DNA of 64,000 bases from NCBI RefSeq assembly GCF_000013985.1, contig NC_008048.1, positions 2,604,001-2,668,000 of the forward strand. The letters run 5' to 3'. The notes beneath the pieces were generated by a model. That model ran no database searches and was not told the DNA's origin. It saw only the letters and a program-made list of their open reading frames with translations. Position numbers and translations under genes: made by a program. The stretch comes from Sphingopyxis alaskensis RB2256. Its GTDB lineage: Bacteria > Pseudomonadota > Alphaproteobacteria > Sphingomonadales > Sphingomonadaceae. Below are positions 1 to 7,326 of the stretch, in pieces; position 1 is the stretch's first letter; every line of letters begins with the position of its first letter.

Positions 1-707
1 GCAGCGCCGGCGATAATGGTGATGACGAGGAGTGTCGCAGTCTTCCGGTTGTTGTCGCGGTTGCTGCGGCGCGGGATGGCATGCGAACGAGACCGTTTGG
101 GAAGCTGAGAGGGCGACAGCAGGCAACCGGCGAGCAAGAGTGCCAGGGCGAGAGGGAACAGCGGGGCCGACGGCAGCAGCGGAAAAGACAATTGTGTGAG
201 CAGGGGGCCGGCCAGGTCGCCAAGAAAGACAAAGCTGGTCAGCCATGTGAAGAGACGGGCCCGACCCACCCGGCTCTCGGCCCGGAAGCCCGCAGCAAGG
301 AGCGAGAGAGGAATGATGGCCCCCGACGCCATGCCCGACAGGATGCGCAGAAGATATAAGGTGGCGAGATCGGTACTGCCGAACGCCAGTGTCGTTGCCG
401 CGAGGACCAGAAGCGCGATCCGAAGAAGCACCCGATAGTCCATGCGATCGGCCAACCACCCCCAAATGGGCGCAAGGCCGAGAGCGGCAAGAGGAAAGGA
501 AGCCGAAAGGCTCACTATATGGAAATCGTGGGTTGCGGCAACGGGGATCACCGCGCCGCCCTCGATCAAGGACGGCAGAAAAGCGATGGCGGCCGTTTGC
601 GTGGCCGACGTCGCGGCAACGGCAATCAGGAGGAGCAAGAATCCGAAGCTTGATCCGCCAAAAACTGCGGAGTTCCGGCTGGCTGCCGCAGGACCGAAAA
701 TCTTCAC
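1..707 (-). CDS. MFS transporter, N-terminal half (runs off the window)
   Basis: Partial major facilitator superfamily permease of the inner membrane; the substrate cannot be told. The frame stays open from a GTG at 707 to the window edge (about 235 residues). About six hydrophobic stretches are visible, and the loop after helix 2 carries the MFS signature GWLADRMDYR near residue 84. A basic stretch (KRSRSHAIPRR) near the edge fits the loop between the two six-helix halves, so the second half lies beyond base 1. An ATG at 715 is in another frame and closes after three codons. It lies downstream of the metal-handling genes, behind a terminator, so a link to metal export is only positional. Confidence 0.8.
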   Translation of the reverse strand, partial: MKIFGPAAASRNSAVFGGSSFGFLLLLIAVAATSATQTAAIAFLPSLIEGGAVIPVAATHDFHIVSLSASFPLAALGLAPIWGWLADRMDYRVLLRIALLVLAATTLAFGSTDLATLYLLRILSGMASGAIIPLSLLAAGFRAESRVGRARLFTWLTSFVFLGDLAGPLLTQLSFPLLPSAPLFPLALALLLAGCLLSPSQLPKRSRSHAIPRRSNRDNNRKTATLLVITIIAGA

Positions 708-730
708 GGGAACATTTGAGCTTTTCAGAC

Positions 731-762
731 AAAAAGCCCGCTGCCACGGGGGCAGCGGGCTT
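731..762 (-). terminator. Rho-independent terminator
   Basis: Perfect 10-bp stem GCCCGCTGCC (736-745) / GGCAGCGGGC (751-760) with a 5-base loop, followed on the minus strand by TTTTT. It sits 24 bases after the stop of the Met/His-rich gene at 787-1125 and ends that transcript before the MFS gene. Confidence 0.88.
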
Positions 763-786
763 CCGGGGGGATGGACCGACCGATGC

Positions 787-1125
787 TCACATATGCTCGT
801 GCTTCATCGGCATGTCTTTCGGTTTGTCCGCAGGCTTGGACGTCCCCATGCCGCCCATGGCAGGCATGGGCTTGTCGTTGCCGCCGCATCCACCGCCGGA
901 CTGATCCTGCATCTTTTCCATGCCCTCGCGGTGATCTTTCATCATCTTGTCGTGCATCTGCTGTCCGCCGTGGTCCATGCCGTGGCGATGCTCGTCGCCG
1001 GGCTTCTGGGCCGGCGCGGTGGCGGCCGGCTTCTTCGGCGGCCCTTTGCTCTCGTCGGCGAGGACCGGCATCTGGGTCAGGGCGAGGAGGCCAAGGACCG
1101 TCAGAACAGGGGAAATCTTGCGCAT
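787..1125 (-). CDS. Secreted Met/His-rich metal-binding protein
   Basis: Small exported protein, 112 residues, probably binding copper or a similar soft metal in the periplasm. Residues 1-24 (MRKISPVLTVLGLLALTQMP...LA) form a Sec signal peptide. The mature part is disordered and rich in Lys/Pro/Ala at first, then in Met and His (HRHGMDHGGQQMHDKMM, a GGGCGG run, and MPMKHEHM at the C-terminus). The ATG at 1125 was chosen because only it gives a signal peptide at the front; longer readings add a non-secretory head. It is last in the minus-strand series before the terminator at 731-762. No defined family is recognised; metal binding is inferred from composition and neighbours. Confidence 0.75.
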   Translation of the reverse strand: MRKISPVLTVLGLLALTQMPVLADESKGPPKKPAATAPAQKPGDEHRHGMDHGGQQMHDKMMKDHREGMEKMQDQSGGGCGGNDKPMPAMGGMGTSKPADKPKDMPMKHEHM

Positions 1126-1277
1126 GATGTGTCTCCATTCGAAATCTTTGCTTTGTATCGACACCAAGTCGGATCGGCGCCGCTGTGCTCGATATGCTGC
1201 ACCGAACGTCCGGATCGAAATACGTGAAGCCCACATGTTGATCTCTCGCCCGAAGAAAATCGGAACGCCACGTGCTG

Positions 1278-1718
1278 CTATGAAGACATGACCATCATGC
1301 CGCACCCCTCGGCACAGCGGCGGCATAAGTTCGCGCAGCGCAACAGCTGTGCGTCACCCGTGAATGCAGCGCAGTTTTCCGCGCACAATCGGCAGATCTG
1401 CTCGCAGGTCTGGCAAAGGATCCCATGAGCCGGAGAATTGCGAAGCAGCGATTGAGCGGTCGTGAGGCAAATCCCGGCGCAATCGGCGAGAATAGCCATG
1501 ATCCCCGGAGCGGCCTTGTCGCCGCCCTCTTCTAGGCAATGGCGCGCGGCTTCGATGCAGCTTCGATGCGTTTCCAGGCACAACGCCGCGCAATCGGCAA
1601 GCGGCATTGCATGGGAGTCGGGCATTCCCCCGCCGGGCGGTGGATCTTCGGCGCGCGCGGCGCCGACGAGCATTGTCAGGGCAAGCCCGGTCCCCAGGAT
1701 CGATCGCCTCTCAAGCAT
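1278..1718 (-). CDS. Cys-rich four-helix-bundle copper-storage-like protein (DUF326/Csp family)
   Basis: About 146 residues with 15 cysteines, spaced as in the Csp1/DUF326 four-helix bundles that store Cu(I) inside a thiolate-lined core (CAALC, CAGIC, CQTC, CRLC, CANLC, CRRC). The N-terminus MLERRSILGTGLALTMLVG looks like a twin-arginine signal (RRS) ending in an AxA site, so the protein is probably exported folded, as known for Csp1. The start at 1718 places the twin-Arg motif at residues 4-5. It lies between DUF1622 and the Met/His-rich protein in the metal-handling series. Copper as the ligand is inferred from the family; mercury or silver could also fit. Confidence 0.85.
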   Translation of the reverse strand: MLERRSILGTGLALTMLVGAARAEDPPPGGGMPDSHAMPLADCAALCLETHRSCIEAARHCLEEGGDKAAPGIMAILADCAGICLTTAQSLLRNSPAHGILCQTCEQICRLCAENCAAFTGDAQLLRCANLCRRCAEGCGMMVMSS

Positions 1719-1805
1719 GAAAATTCTCCCATTGAATCGAGCCATGCGGCCGAAGCCGCCATCCTCTCGGAAAGATGCGCCTGAGCGTGTCGGATGGCAT
1801 GGTGG

Positions 1806-2210
1806 TCACCGGTCCGTCGCCGCGTCGAGGCGGGCGCGCTCCATGCGCGTATTCTCCCAAGGCCAATGACCATTGATCTCGACGCCCAGCGAAATGCTCA
1901 GGAAGGTACGAACAAACACGAGGCCCGCGAGCACGACGAGGTCGTTAAGCGTAGGGTTGATCACCAGTGATTTCACGATGTCGCCCGCTACGAGAAACTC
2001 AAGGCCGAGCAATATGCTGCGACCGAGTGTCGATCGGAACGGACGATAGGCTTCGGCATAGAGGCCTCGACAGGCCTGACGGAGAAACGTCGCGGTCGCC
2101 AGCGCGGCACCTGTCAGGATGGTTGCCGTGCCGCTCAGTTCCAGGATAACCACGGCGAGGCGGAACAGGCTCTCGAGCCAGTGACCGCTTCCGCCGTCAA
2201 TGGTGATCAT
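1806..2210 (-). CDS. DUF1622 membrane protein
   Basis: 134-residue inner-membrane protein of the DUF1622 family, function unknown. Hydrophobic segments at about residues 15-38, 62-80 and 92-112 give roughly three helices, with the family-like stretch FRSTLGRSILLGLEFLVAGD in the middle. The ATG at 2210 lies 14 bases inside the 3' end of the upstream heptahaem cytochrome gene, so the two are translationally linked. Family members often sit beside redox or ion-transport genes; here the place within the electron-transfer/metal block suggests a supporting membrane role, which is not proven. Confidence 0.8.
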   Translation of the reverse strand: MITIDGGSGHWLESLFRLAVVILELSGTATILTGAALATATFLRQACRGLYAEAYRPFRSTLGRSILLGLEFLVAGDIVKSLVINPTLNDLVVLAGLVFVRTFLSISLGVEINGHWPWENTRMERARLDAATDR

Positions 2211-2910
2211 ACCAGCCTCTCCTGCGAATATTGTTGAAACTGTCGGTCGTGTGACAGGCATAGCATTGTTCCACGGTCGCCCGCTCGCCTGCGGCGCGCT
2301 GCGAAACCATGCTGAAATGCTCCATATAGTGGCTCGGCGGCGCCCGGTGGCATTCGGAGCAGTTCCGGGAATTGGTCGAGGGATGCCGGTAGCCGTCGAT
2401 GCGCCAGCTGTCGGTCGCGTGGCAACTCGCGCAGCGCGTTCCGAAGAGGCCCAGGTGCGGGTCGCGAATGGAATGGCAACCAGCACAGGCGAGCACGCCT
2501 GTCACCGCGCCGCCGGCGGTCGCGGCGGCGGGGCGCTGCGACCATATTCCCGGCTTGAACAGGGCCTTGTGATCCATGCGAATGAGGCTCTGTCTGCCCG
2601 CATGCTCGACGTGGCATGAGGTGCATTGCAAGGCCGAGGCATGGAATTGGGTCGATTGCTTGTTTCCGAAGTCGGTCGCGGCATGACAACTCTTGCAAGT
2701 CTCCCCCGTCACACCAGCGATGGGGGTGTGGCAGTTTCGGCACGATCCTGCGAGGCTGCGGTGGGCTTCGGACAGGGGGCCCGGCGAAACGAGCTGCGCG
2801 ACCACGCCGGCCTGAGGCGGCGCGTTCGACCGCGACAGCGCCGGTAGCCCAAGCAGCACGACGAGCAGGCTGGTCGCAAAAAGGGCCGGAAGCAGCCAGT
2901 GGCGCATCAT
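2197..2910 (-). CDS. Seven-haem c-type cytochrome
   Basis: Periplasmic multihaem cytochrome c, 237 residues, with seven CxxCH haem sites in order: CRNCH, CKSCH, CTSCH, CAGCH, CASCH, CSECH and CYACH. The N-terminus (MMRHWLLPALFATSLLVVLL) is a signal peptide or a single membrane anchor. The arrangement resembles small tetrahaem/c7-type shuttles extended to seven haems, which carry electrons in the periplasm. Its ATG at 2910 overlaps the stop of the membrane cytochrome upstream (ATGA), and the reductase lies one gene further, so it is the likely electron acceptor of that chain. The terminal acceptor (metal ion, oxygen species or another protein) cannot be read from sequence. Confidence 0.9.
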   Translation of the reverse strand: MMRHWLLPALFATSLLVVLLGLPALSRSNAPPQAGVVAQLVSPGPLSEAHRSLAGSCRNCHTPIAGVTGETCKSCHAATDFGNKQSTQFHASALQCTSCHVEHAGRQSLIRMDHKALFKPGIWSQRPAAATAGGAVTGVLACAGCHSIRDPHLGLFGTRCASCHATDSWRIDGYRHPSTNSRNCSECHRAPPSHYMEHFSMVSQRAAGERATVEQCYACHTTDSFNNIRRRGWYDHH

Positions 2911-3632
2911 GGCCAGCGAAGACCAAAATAGACCGCGGCCGCGATATGGAGAATCACGAGCGCGTAAAGCAGCGAACCGGCCACGATATGAAACCATCGC
3001 CAGCGTGCGAAAAGTACTCCCGTTACTTCCTCTGCCCGCACGGCATATTCGGTGTCGGAAATGGCCGCGGCAAGCTTGATCGCATCCTGCGGTGGTGGTT
3101 CAGCGGGCTGGTTTGCGCGGGTGAAGACATATCGAAGCCAGCGTGGCGGCTCCTGCGTCTCCCCAATTTCGCCCGGCGCCGCCGGAATGTCCAGAAAGGC
3201 CGACTGGAGCGAAGCCAGTTCCGACTTGCGGCCGCGCAAGGCCCTTGCAAGTTCGCCGAGAAGATAGCGCCCGGCAAATCCGCTTGCAACGGTGAGGAGG
3301 AGGAGGCCGGTTAGCATGAGGCCCAGCGGACTCGCGAACTTGTGCGCGGTGTGAAGGAGGGCGAAGAAAGCTCCCAGAACGCCAGAATAGATATGAACGG
3401 CAAGGAGCGTCGGCTTACGCACATAGCGCGTAATCCGACGATCGAGCGGCGGGATATGTTTGGCCGCCACATAGGGAAGCGTCAGCAGCATGCACAGGGC
3501 CGCAAGGATGCCGAGCAGACCGCCGCCGAGGCTACCGGGGAAGCGTGGGGATGCGTGAACGAGAAATCCGGCCGGAAAGACCAGAATGAACCCCACCAGA
3601 AGCACCATCAATATGTCGCCGCGTTCGCGCAT
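2907..3632 (-). CDS. Cytochrome-b/ferric-reductase-like membrane protein
   Basis: 241-residue inner-membrane protein with about five helices (starting near residues 8-28, 35-55, 78-98, 103-122 and 212-235). Paired histidines in helices (HIYSGVLGAFFALLHTAHKF, then WFHIVAG and ILHIAAA near the end) fit haem b ligation as in cytochrome b561 or ferric-reductase-like domains. A soluble loop of about 80 residues separates helices 4 and 5. It overlaps the reductase upstream (TGATG at 3632) and the heptahaem cytochrome downstream (ATGA), so it probably passes electrons from the FAD/2Fe2S protein across or within the membrane to the multihaem protein. Exact family membership is uncertain. Confidence 0.75.
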   Translation of the reverse strand: MRERGDILMVLLVGFILVFPAGFLVHASPRFPGSLGGGLLGILAALCMLLTLPYVAAKHIPPLDRRITRYVRKPTLLAVHIYSGVLGAFFALLHTAHKFASPLGLMLTGLLLLTVASGFAGRYLLGELARALRGRKSELASLQSAFLDIPAAPGEIGETQEPPRWLRYVFTRANQPAEPPPQDAIKLAAAISDTEYAVRAEEVTGVLFARWRWFHIVAGSLLYALVILHIAAAVYFGLRWP

Positions 3633-5509
3633 CAGGCTTCAACCACGATCGGCTTGCCGCTGCCTTTGGCCTGGCAAGCCAATATATAGCCGTTCGCCTT
3701 GTCTTCCGGCGCCAGGCCCGCTTCGTTCGCCATCGTGACTTCACCGTCGAGCAGCTTGGTGACGCATAGTCCGCAGTCTCCGGTGCGGCAGGAATAGGGT
3801 ATCTCGACGCCAACCCCCTCGGCGGCTTCGAGCACGGTCTGATCGCCAGCCAGGGCGGCGGACACACCCGACAGAGCGAACGTCACGGAAGCTTCGGCAA
3901 TCCTTGTGGAAGGCGCGGACGGAGGCTGTACCGTGCGACTTGCATCGTTGCCGGGCGCGCTGGGCGCGTCGACTGGATCGATGGGCAGCGATGCGGGCCC
4001 AAAGGCTTCGGTATGAAGTTGCACTTCCGGCACGCCGAGCTCGGCGAGCTCCGCCTTCATCGCCGCCATCATCGCGGGGGGACCGCACAGGTGGATGCGG
4101 CGGCGCGCGATGTCGGGGACGGCCGAAAGCAGCATGTCCCGCGTCAGGGGGCCGACGGCGCCATGCCAGACCGTCCCTGGCGAGCGCTCCATCGCGGCGA
4201 AGACATGCAGATTGTCATGAAGCCGCTCGAGTCGCTCGATTTCGTCACGGAAGACGAACTCGTCCGTGGACCGAGCGCCATAAAGGAAGAATATCTCGCC
4301 CGGCCAGGCGGTGTCTGTAAGATAGCGCAATACCGACATCATCGGCGTGATCCCGACACCGCCCGCGATGAGCACGATACTATCCGCGGTCGTCCCAGTG
4401 AAGGTGAAGGAGCCGAAAGGGCCCGAGGCTCGAACAAGATCCCCGACAATGAGCGTGTCGTGCAGGTGGCGGGACACCGCTCCCTGCTCCTCGCGCTTCA
4501 CCGTCAGTTCGACATAGGCCCGCTGCGTCGGCGACGAAGCGATAGTGTAGGATCGGCGGGCACGCTTGCCGGGCTCGGGCTCGACCTCGATTTGCAGAAA
4601 CTGACCGGGCAGGAAATCGAAAGGCAGCCGGTCGGCTGCGGGATCTGCGAGACGGAAGGTCCTGATGGTCGGCGTCTCCCGGATGATCCGCGTCACCCGC
4701 AGCGGTCCGGACCAGGGCCGGGGCTTGCGCAGCGAAGCACCGGCCGGGGCGGGCGCGTTGCTTGGCGCGAGCGCTCCGGCCGTAGCGGCCTGCATCTCCG
4801 GAGCTGCGGCCGGCGACGGTTGCGTGTTGGCGACCTTCGCGGTTCCTTTCCTGGCTGCGACGATCTGACGGATGCGCTTGAGACGAAGTAGCTGCAACGC
4901 GGCGAGGCCGGTACTCAGCAAGAGGAGGAACAGCATCAGCAGCAGGTGGGAGGGAGACAGGCCGAAAGGATGGGCCGCGTGCGTCTCGTCCGGCTCGATC
5001 GACAGGCGATCGCGGAACCAGTTCATCGCGGCGCCCGCCGGCTTTCCGGTCCCGGCGAGGGCCATCCGGGCAGCCGCACCGCTATCGAGAAGATCGCTGC
5101 CTTCGCGAAGATTGCGCACGGCGGCGATTTGCTCGGTCGCCGTTTCGGCGTGCGCGGCTGCGCGGGCGGCCTCGGAGATCAGCATCAGCCCTCGATGCGA
5201 CCGTTGCTCGGCTTGCCGCAGCAGGGCTTGCCTCGCCGCGTCATCGAGTGCCGGTAGCGCGAGCAATTGCGAGAAGAAAGGAGACTGGCGGCGGCCGCCA
5301 TGCTCGCCTTCCATCATTTCGCCCATCATCGATTGCATTTCGCCCGCGGGCTTCATCCCGGATGACGCCATGCTGCCAACCGCCACGCCGCCAGGCGGCG
5401 AGGCACTCCCATGATGGGCGGCATGCTCGTCGGCGTCCTCCGCATGGACGATCGATGCCGTCAGAAACGTCATCGCCACGCACAGGCCGAAGCGGAATGA
5501 TTTCTGCAT
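3632..5509 (-). CDS. Membrane-anchored NAD(P)H oxidoreductase with FAD, NAD and 2Fe-2S domains
   Basis: 625-residue multidomain reductase. Residues 1-23 are a signal peptide; a His/Met-rich stretch and a helical region follow; a membrane helix lies near residues 187-206. The ferredoxin-reductase core has the FAD motif RSYTIASS (about residue 320) and the nucleotide motif LIAGGVGITPMMS (about residue 380). The C-terminal plant-type ferredoxin domain has CRTGDCGLC plus a later LAC cysteine (from about residue 570), giving the four 2Fe-2S ligands. It would take electrons from NAD(P)H and feed the membrane cytochrome encoded next. An N-terminal signal peptide together with a cytosolic nucleotide-binding core is odd; the membrane helix probably returns the core to the cytoplasm. 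Confidence 0.88.
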   Translation of the reverse strand: MQKSFRFGLCVAMTFLTASIVHAEDADEHAAHHGSASPPGGVAVGSMASSGMKPAGEMQSMMGEMMEGEHGGRRQSPFFSQLLALPALDDAARQALLRQAEQRSHRGLMLISEAARAAAHAETATEQIAAVRNLREGSDLLDSGAAARMALAGTGKPAGAAMNWFRDRLSIEPDETHAAHPFGLSPSHLLLMLFLLLLSTGLAALQLLRLKRIRQIVAARKGTAKVANTQPSPAAAPEMQAATAGALAPSNAPAPAGASLRKPRPWSGPLRVTRIIRETPTIRTFRLADPAADRLPFDFLPGQFLQIEVEPEPGKRARRSYTIASSPTQRAYVELTVKREEQGAVSRHLHDTLIVGDLVRASGPFGSFTFTGTTADSIVLIAGGVGITPMMSVLRYLTDTAWPGEIFFLYGARSTDEFVFRDEIERLERLHDNLHVFAAMERSPGTVWHGAVGPLTRDMLLSAVPDIARRRIHLCGPPAMMAAMKAELAELGVPEVQLHTEAFGPASLPIDPVDAPSAPGNDASRTVQPPSAPSTRIAEASVTFALSGVSAALAGDQTVLEAAEGVGVEIPYSCRTGDCGLCVTKLLDGEVTMANEAGLAPEDKANGYILACQAKGSGKPIVVEA

Positions 5510-5537
5510 CTTTGGTCACCCCGCCCGGCGAATCTGC

Positions 5538-5897
5538 TTACATATGCTTCATCGGCGCCGACTGATCGGTCGTGGTCTGATCCGCGGGCTGCATATTGCC
5601 TTGCCCCGCCCCACCCTTGCGCATCTCGTCATGGTCCATTTCCTGACGATGATGGCGCATCATTTCCTCGTCCATCGCGTCATCTTCATGATCCATGGCA
5701 TCGGGCGCGGCTGGCGCGGCGGATGAGGCATCGGTGGACGGCGTGGAACCAGCGCCACCGGCGGTTGCGTCGGGGGTTGCCGAGGCGGCGTCCGCGGCCT
5801 TGTTCTCGGCCTTGTCTCCACAGCCGGCGAGCGCGAGTGCCGCTGCGAGCGCGACACCATATCCAGCCCATTTCAGGTCGATTTTTCGGTTTGTCAT
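5538..5897 (-). CDS. Met/His/Asp-rich lipoprotein
   Basis: 119-residue lipoprotein: signal peptide with the lipobox LAGC at about residues 23-26, then an Ala/Thr/Ser-rich linker, then a C-terminal half rich in His, Met and Asp (DAMDHEDDAMDEEMMRHH, then MKHM at the end). The composition fits a periplasmic metal-binding lipoprotein, probably for copper. It is separated from the reductase gene by 28 bases and from the upstream lipoprotein gene by a perfect hairpin. No named family recognised. Confidence 0.75.
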   Translation of the reverse strand: MTNRKIDLKWAGYGVALAAALALAGCGDKAENKAADAASATPDATAGGAGSTPSTDASSAAPAAPDAMDHEDDAMDEEMMRHHRQEMDHDEMRKGGAGQGNMQPADQTTTDQSAPMKHM

Positions 5898-5920
5898 GGC
5901 ATTATCCCTTCCTCGAACTA

Positions 5921-5947
5921 GTCCGGGTGGCCATCGGCCACCCGGAC
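5921..5947 (-). terminator. 12-bp perfect hairpin between two lipoprotein genes
   Basis: GTCCGGGTGGCC (5921-5932) and GGCCACCCGGAC (5936-5947) form a perfect 12-bp stem with a 3-base loop, 5 bases after the stop of the gene at 5952-6170. No T-run follows on the minus strand, so it may attenuate transcription or stabilise the mRNA end rather than fully terminate. Confidence 0.6.
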
Positions 5948-5951
5948 AAAG

Positions 5952-6170
5952 TCATTTCGCGTCGCGCAGAATCCGCTGGCAGCGGCCGTGCGACAGGTTC
6001 ATCGGATTGAAGCCCTGGCGTTTCATCTCGCCATGGTCATGGCGCTGATCGAGCCCCATCTTCTCTTCCATGGCCCGGCAGCTATCGACTTCGGCCTGAG
6101 TGGCCCGGGTCGTGACGCAGCCTCCGAGAAGGAGCGCGGGGGTGAGCAACAAAATGGAATATTTCTTCAT
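5952..6170 (-). CDS. Small lipoprotein
   Basis: 72-residue lipoprotein with signal MKKYSILLLTPALLLGGC; the lipid-modified Cys is residue 18. The mature part has a few His and Met residues (DQRHDHGEMKRQ) and one further Cys pair (SCRAM, GRC). It lies directly downstream of the MerR gene (45 bases), so it is probably the first target gene of that regulator. Family not recognised; a metal-related role is inferred from position. Confidence 0.65.
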   Translation of the reverse strand: MKKYSILLLTPALLLGGCVTTRATQAEVDSCRAMEEKMGLDQRHDHGEMKRQGFNPMNLSHGRCQRILRDAK

Positions 6171-6215
6171 AAAAATCCCCTATTTTCAATGTTGTAATAT
6201 GTTCCCCTGCGAACG

Positions 6216-6632
6216 CTATTTTTTTGGTCTTCGTTTTTCCGCCAAGAATGCGATTATGTTGCAGTCGGAGACCGGCGCCTCTCGCGGGCAATTGTCGGCG
6301 AGGTCCTGCAGCACATCCCGAATCTCAGTCAGCTTCCTGACCCGCGTTTCGGCCTCCCGAACCTTGTCGAGCGTGATCGCAAGCACGGCCGCCGCGGTGG
6401 CGGTATCCGATGCCTTGAGGGTGAGAAGCTGGCGCGCCTGTTCGAGCGTGAATCCGAGTTCCTGCGACGCGCGAATGAAGTTGAGCCGCTCAAGGTCCCC
6501 GTCGCTGTAAAGGCGATAGCCGGCCGCGGTACGGCCCGGGGCCGGTAGCAAGCCCGTCCGCTCATAATAGCGTATCGTATCGCGCCCCACGCCCGCGGCT
6601 TCGGCGAGCTTTCCGATCTTGTAGCTTCCCAT
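6216..6632 (-). CDS. MerR-family metal-responsive regulator (CueR/HmrR-like)
   Basis: 138-residue MerR regulator. Residues 4-40 form the winged helix (YKIGKLAEAAGVGRDTIRYY), followed by the long dimer coil (about residues 78-118). The C-terminal loop has two cysteines (NCPREAPVSDC) at the place where CueR-type proteins hold Cu(I); the gap is eight residues between the Cys instead of CueR's seven. The ATG at 6632 was chosen because it begins at the helix-turn-helix; longer readings are not conserved. It heads the minus-strand metal series, and a perfect palindrome lies 22 bases upstream of the start, so autoregulation and control of the following genes are likely. The metal is inferred. Confidence 0.88.
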   Translation of the reverse strand: MGSYKIGKLAEAAGVGRDTIRYYERTGLLPAPGRTAAGYRLYSDGDLERLNFIRASQELGFTLEQARQLLTLKASDTATAAAVLAITLDKVREAETRVRKLTEIRDVLQDLADNCPREAPVSDCNIIAFLAEKRRPKK

Positions 6633-6654
6633 GACATCCGCTCGCTTGTGCAGG

Positions 6655-6676
6655 TTGGACCATGGTCCAAGGTCAA
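6655..6676 (-). promoter_or_regulatory. MerR-type operator and -35 element
   Basis: TTGGACCATGGTCCAA (6655-6670) is a perfect 16-bp palindrome. On the minus strand it directly follows TTGACC (6676-6671), a good -35 box. MerR-family operators normally lie between -35 and -10 with a 19-20 bp spacer; the -10 here is weak (around 6646-6651), as expected for an activated promoter. Confidence 0.7.
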
Positions 6677-6828
6677 GAGACATTCGGCATTGGAGGCGGG
6701 CTATTGCCGGTTCATGCCTCCAACGCGGGTCCGACATCCGGGCCACGACGCGGCGTGGTCCTATCCGCGCGCGAGGAGGAGGGGAACATCTCCCCCGGTC
6801 CTCGCTCGCGCTACGGAAAGGGCCGGAC

Positions 6829-7191
6829 TCAGTCCTTGCGAAGCTCGACGATATCGTTCTTGGCCAGCTTGCCTTCGGCGATCGTGACATGGGCGAAATG
6901 GTCATCGTAAATATGGTCGATGGTCACCTGGCCGACCCGCTTGCGATGGAAGGGAGCAACATTGCCCTTCGATGCCACGGGACCCGGATGCCGGACGTTT
7001 CGATAGACTTCGAGCGTCTGGCCGACTTCGGCGCCATCGGCCTTGCCGATGCAGACCACGGTATTGCCCGCGCTGGTCTCGACGATCGAGCCCCGCATGA
7101 AGAAACTGTGCCCGATGCCCTGGGCGAACGCCGGGGCGGCCGCGAACATCGAAATGCCTGCCGCCGCGATCATGATGCTTTTCCTGATCAT
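6829..7191 (-). CDS. Periplasmic protein with small beta-barrel-like fold
   Basis: 120-residue exported protein; signal peptide at residues 1-24 ending AFA-Q. The mature part reads like an SH3-like or FlgT C-terminal-type repeat (VVCIGKADGAEVGQTLEVYR, then VGQVTIDHIYDDHFAHVTI), a pattern seen in small periplasmic domains that modulate partner proteins. No Cys pairs or clear metal motif. It is transcribed toward the MerR gene but separated from it by 196 bases holding the MerR operator, so it is probably a separate unit. Function unknown. Confidence 0.7.
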   Translation of the reverse strand: MIRKSIMIAAAGISMFAAAPAFAQGIGHSFFMRGSIVETSAGNTVVCIGKADGAEVGQTLEVYRNVRHPGPVASKGNVAPFHRKRVGQVTIDHIYDDHFAHVTIAEGKLAKNDIVELRKD

Positions 7192-7326
7192 CTTGAACTC
7201 CTTCGGGCCGCTGCCCTGACTGCCTGTCGAAGAATCCTGTTCTTCGGCAACAGGACTAGGGTCCAGAGTCCAAGCTCGACATACGTAGTGTTCGCAACTT
7301 CGGAAAATACCTAGATATCGGCCGCT

